From NCBI RefSeq assembly GCF_947503795.1, contig NZ_CANNEZ010000002.1, positions 372,001-436,000 on the forward strand: a stretch of 64,000 bases of DNA, written 5' to 3'. Below, piece by piece: positions 61,191-64,000 of this stretch; position 1 is the stretch's first letter, and every line of letters begins with the position of its first letter. The notes beneath the pieces were generated by a model that was not told the DNA's origin, did not search any database, and saw only the letters and a program-made list of their open reading frames with translations. Position numbers and translations under genes: made by a program. Source of the stretch: an uncultured Jannaschia sp. Lineage in GTDB: Bacteria > Pseudomonadota > Alphaproteobacteria > Rhodobacterales > Rhodobacteraceae.

Positions 61191-62735
61191 ATGAGCCAGT
61201 CCACACCCCTCTTCGCGGCCCAGGTGCCGATCTTCCCCCGCAAGGTCGCGGGCACGTTCCGACGCCTGAAATGGGTCGTGATGCTGGTGACGCTGGGCAT
61301 CTACTACGTCACGCCCTGGATCCGCTGGGATCGCGGCCCGAACCTGCCCGACCAGGCGGTGCTGGTCGATCTGGCGGGGCGGCGCTTCTATTTCTTCTGG
61401 ATCGAGATCTGGCCGCACGAGTTCTATTTCGTCGCGGGCCTTCTGATCATGGCGGGGCTGGGCCTTTTTCTCTTCACCTCGGCGCTGGGACGCGTCTGGT
61501 GCGGCTACACCTGCCCGCAGACCGTCTGGACCGACCTCTTCATCGCGACCGAGCGCTGGATCGAGGGCGACCGCAACGCGCGCATCCGCCTCTGGAAGGG
61601 CAAGTGGGACGCGCGCAAATGGCGTCTGCGGCTGTCGAAATGGGTGGTTTGGGCCTTCATCGGGCTGGCGACGGGCGGGGCCTGGGTCTTCTACTTCGCC
61701 GATGCGCCGACGCTGGCGCGCGACCTCGTGACCGGCACGGCCCATCCGGTGGCCTATGCGACGATGGCCGTCCTGACCTTCACCACGGTCCTGCTGGGCG
61801 GCTTCGCGCGCGAGCAGGTCTGCATCTACATGTGCCCCTGGCCCCGCATCCAGGGCGCGATGATGGACGAGGGCACGCTGACGGTCGGCTATCGCGACTG
61901 GCGGGGCGAGCCGCGCGGCAAGAAGCACGAGAACCGCGAGGGGGACTGCATCGACTGCATGGCCTGCGTGAATGTCTGCCCCATGGGCATCGACATCCGC
62001 GAAGGGCAGCAGATGGCCTGCATCACCTGCGCGCTGTGCATCGATGCGTGCGACGACGTGATGGACAAGATCGGCAAGCCGCGCGGCCTGATCGACTATC
62101 TCGCGCTGTCGGACCGTCCGCCCGAGACGCTGGCCGAGCGGCTGGCCGTGACCCCCATCGGAACGCAAGCCACCGGCGATGCCGTCACAACCGCCGCCGC
62201 CGGCGCGCCCGCCCCCGCGCCCCATGCCGCATCTGCACCGATCGTCACCCGTGCCGACATCAAGGGCTGGGCGCCGCAGCCGGTGTGGAAGCACATCCTG
62301 CGGCCCCGCACGATCCTTTACACGATCGCATGGGCGGGGATCGGCATCGCGCTGGTCGTCGCGCTCTTCGTACGTCCGGACATCGACATGACCGTCGCCG
62401 CCGTGCGCAACCCGACCTTCGTGACGCTCTCGGACGGCACGATCCGCAACGCCTATGACGTGCGTCTGCGCAACAAGCACGGCGAGGATCGCGCCTTCCA
62501 CCTGTCGCTCGCATCGGACGACCTGCTGCGGATCGAGCTGGAGGGACGCGACGACCTCACCACCATCGTCCCCGCCAACGAGACCAAGCTGCAGCGGGTC
62601 TACGTCTCCGCCCGTCCCGACGATACCGCCGCCCGGGCCGCGCGCACAGATCTGCGCTTCTGGGTCGAGGACCTCGTCTCGGCCGAACGGGCCTGGGGCG
62701 ACACGCATTTCTTCGGACAAGGAGAGCTTCGATGA
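61191..62735 (+). CDS. ccoG: Cytochrome c oxidase accessory protein CcoG
   Basis: A 514-residue iron-sulfur membrane protein for cbb3 oxidase assembly, thought to act in copper reduction or delivery. Cysteine motifs are VWCGYTCPQTVW, EQVCIYMCPWPR, and the two ferredoxin motifs CIDCMACVNVCPMG and CITCALCIDACD. Several membrane helices surround them (for example FYFVAGLLIMAGLGLFLFTSALG and TILYTIAWAGIGIALVVALFV) and an Ig-like C-terminal domain follows. An Ala/Pro-rich linker (about 330-350) is slightly longer than usual. Start ATG 61191; the stop overlaps ccoH as ATGA. Confidence 0.95.
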   Translation: MSQSTPLFAAQVPIFPRKVAGTFRRLKWVVMLVTLGIYYVTPWIRWDRGPNLPDQAVLVDLAGRRFYFFWIEIWPHEFYFVAGLLIMAGLGLFLFTSALGRVWCGYTCPQTVWTDLFIATERWIEGDRNARIRLWKGKWDARKWRLRLSKWVVWAFIGLATGGAWVFYFADAPTLARDLVTGTAHPVAYATMAVLTFTTVLLGGFAREQVCIYMCPWPRIQGAMMDEGTLTVGYRDWRGEPRGKKHENREGDCIDCMACVNVCPMGIDIREGQQMACITCALCIDACDDVMDKIGKPRGLIDYLALSDRPPETLAERLAVTPIGTQATGDAVTTAAAGAPAPAPHAASAPIVTRADIKGWAPQPVWKHILRPRTILYTIAWAGIGIALVVALFVRPDIDMTVAAVRNPTFVTLSDGTIRNAYDVRLRNKHGEDRAFHLSLASDDLLRIELEGRDDLTTIVPANETKLQRVYVSARPDDTAARAARTDLRFWVEDLVSAERAWGDTHFFGQGELR

Positions 62736-63187
62736 CCGCGACACTGACGGGCCGGAAGGTCCTCGGCATCTTCGTTCTGGGCTTCGGCACGATCGTCGCC
62801 GCCAACATGACGCTGGCCGTGAACGCCGTCCGCACCTTCCCCGGTCTCGAAACGAAGAACAGCTATGTCGCATCGCAGCGTTTCGATGCCGACCGCGCCG
62901 CGCAGGAGGCGCTGGCCTGGACCGCCGCCGCCACCCTGACCGGGTCAGAGGTCGTGCTCGACCTGCACGACGCCACCGGCGCACCGGTGGCCGACGCCAC
63001 GCTGACCGCGACGCTGGGCCGCGCCACCAACGTGTCGCAGGACGTCACGCCGCGCTTCGTCTTCGACGGAACGGTCTGGCGCGCGCCCGTCGACCTGCCG
63101 CCCGGCAACTGGGACCTGCGGCTGGTCGCGGCCGCCGCCGACGGCACGCCCTATCGCCGGCGCCTGAAGCTGCGGGTCGCGCCATGA
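62732..63187 (+). CDS. ccoH: FixH/CcoH family protein
   Basis: A 151-residue single-helix protein needed for cbb3 oxidase assembly. LTGRKVLGIFVLGFGTIVAANMTLAVNAVRTFPGLE gives the membrane anchor (about 9-29), followed by the FixH hallmark KNSYVASQRFDADRAAQEALAW and a beta-rich periplasmic domain. It overlaps ccoG before it and ccoI after it by 4 bp each, so the three are translationally coupled. Confidence 0.93.
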   Translation: MTATLTGRKVLGIFVLGFGTIVAANMTLAVNAVRTFPGLETKNSYVASQRFDADRAAQEALAWTAAATLTGSEVVLDLHDATGAPVADATLTATLGRATNVSQDVTPRFVFDGTVWRAPVDLPPGNWDLRLVAAAADGTPYRRRLKLRVAP

Positions 63188-64000
63188 CCGCGCTGGCCGA
63201 CGGGCATCTTGCCGCGCCCGCAGCCCCGCAGACCGTGATCCTGTCGGTGCCCGACATGCGATGCGCGGGCTGCATCGCGGGGGTCGAGGGCGCATTGACC
63301 GCCCTGCCCGGCATCGACGCGGCCCGCGTCAACCTGGGCCAGAAGCAGGTGCGCGTCACGGGCGCGCGCGCCACGGCACCTCGCCTCATCGCCGCGCTGT
63401 CGGACGCGGGCTTCGCCGCCGCCGAGATGGATGATGCCGCCCTGACCGCCACCGCCGATACCGAGGGTCGTGCGCTGCTGACGCGGATCGGCGTCGCGGG
63501 TTTCGCGATGATGAACGTCATGATCCTGTCGGTCGCGGTCTGGTCGGGCGCGGGCGAGGCGACGCGCGACCTCTTCCACTGGATCAGTGCGGCGATCGCG
63601 CTGCCCGCGCTCGTCTATGCCGCGCGGCCCTTCGTGGCCTCGGCCGCGACGGCGCTGTCGGCGCGGCGGATGAACATGGACGTGCCCATCTCGCTGGCCA
63701 TCATCCTTGCGGCGGGCGTGTCGCTGCACGAGACCTGGATCGGCGGGGCGGAGGCGTGGTTCGACGCGGCGCTGTCGCTGACGCTGTTCCTGCTGATCGG
63801 ACGCTATCTCGATCACCGGACGCGCCGCACGGCCCGGTCGGCGGCCGCCGCGCTGACCGCGCTCGAGGTGCCGCGCGCCACGCTGGACACCGGCGAGGTG
63901 GTGCGCACCGCCGACCTTCGGGTGGGCGACCGCGTGCGGGTCGCGGCGGGTGCCCGCATCCCCGTCGACGCGCGGGTCACCGAGGGCCGCGCCGATCTCG
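63184..64000 (+). CDS. ccoI: Cation-translocating P-type ATPase CcoI/FixI (partial, C-terminus off the window)
   Basis: The first 272 residues of a P1B-type copper ATPase. A heavy-metal-associated domain carries the metal motif MRCAGC with Cys27 and Cys30. Membrane helices follow (IGVAGFAMMNVMILSVAVWSG; MDVPISLAIILAAGVSL; ALSLTLFLLIGRYLDH), then the start of the actuator domain (LRVGDRVRVAAGARIPVDARV). The CPC copper site, DKTG phosphorylation loop and HP motif lie beyond the window edge. Position after ccoGH marks it as CcoI, which exports copper for CuB of the cbb3 oxidase. Confidence 0.92.
   Translation, partial: MTALADGHLAAPAAPQTVILSVPDMRCAGCIAGVEGALTALPGIDAARVNLGQKQVRVTGARATAPRLIAALSDAGFAAAEMDDAALTATADTEGRALLTRIGVAGFAMMNVMILSVAVWSGAGEATRDLFHWISAAIALPALVYAARPFVASAATALSARRMNMDVPISLAIILAAGVSLHETWIGGAEAWFDAALSLTLFLLIGRYLDHRTRRTARSAAAALTALEVPRATLDTGEVVRTADLRVGDRVRVAAGARIPVDARVTEGRADL

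Overview
The window is a gene-dense, GC-rich (roughly two-thirds G+C by eye) chromosomal segment of an alphaproteobacterium, most likely a member of the Rhodobacteraceae (Roseobacter/Rhodobacter relatives). Pointers to this group are the xerC-DUF484 pair, DUF1489 and DUF2125 proteins, an FnrL-type regulator next to ccoNOQP with hemN, a single-chain B12-dependent ribonucleotide reductase, and a GGGGGCGCTGCCCCC-type palindrome of the kind common in this family. I see no rRNA, tRNA, CRISPR array, transposase or plasmid/phage module.

Layout. 1-13.4 kb is mixed housekeeping: a partial rhodanese, an SDR and a RidA protein, xerC with DUF484, a transaldolase-like aldolase, a LysE exporter, primosomal helicase priA, hisC-tyrC-extensin (stop/start overlaps), and an opposing MotA/TolQ-like plus OmpA/MotB-like pair. 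13.4-15 kb holds a ChaC-like cyclotransferase and a DUF2125 protein. 15-28.7 kb is an inositol/cyclitol catabolic region: a sugar ABC transporter, a LacI regulator, three Gfo/Idh/MocA dehydrogenases, an IolE-like TIM barrel, iolD, a phytanoyl-CoA-dioxygenase-family protein, iolC, iolB, an IolJ-like aldolase and iolG. One identical 16-bp palindrome sits in both divergent promoter regions and is the obvious candidate operator. 28.7-35 kb carries a small membrane-anchored unknown, a GcvT/FAD dehydrogenase, DUF1489, and a B12-dependent ribonucleotide reductase that contains an in-frame XRE-type helix-turn-helix domain of different base composition.

35-52.7 kb is a secretion locus: an HlyD adaptor, a 1070-residue RTX protein with an N-terminal hydrophobic segment, a type I secretion ATPase, and a 2916-residue secreted protein with two complete animal-type haem peroxidase domains and two RTX blocks. 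A NarL-type histidine kinase and response regulator lie beside it. 53-64 kb is the microaerobic respiration region: hemN, fnrL, ccoNOQP and ccoGHI, with three FNR boxes. A MACPF/perforin-like protein and a CBS-domain membrane protein sit between ccoNOQP and ccoGHI.

How it works together: the LacI regulator probably controls uptake and breakdown of inositols; the type I system probably exports the double peroxidase under the neighbouring two-component system; FnrL probably activates hemN, the cbb3 oxidase and its assembly genes when oxygen falls. The least ordinary objects are the HTH-bearing ribonucleotide reductase, the double peroxidase with its companion RTX protein, and the MACPF protein.
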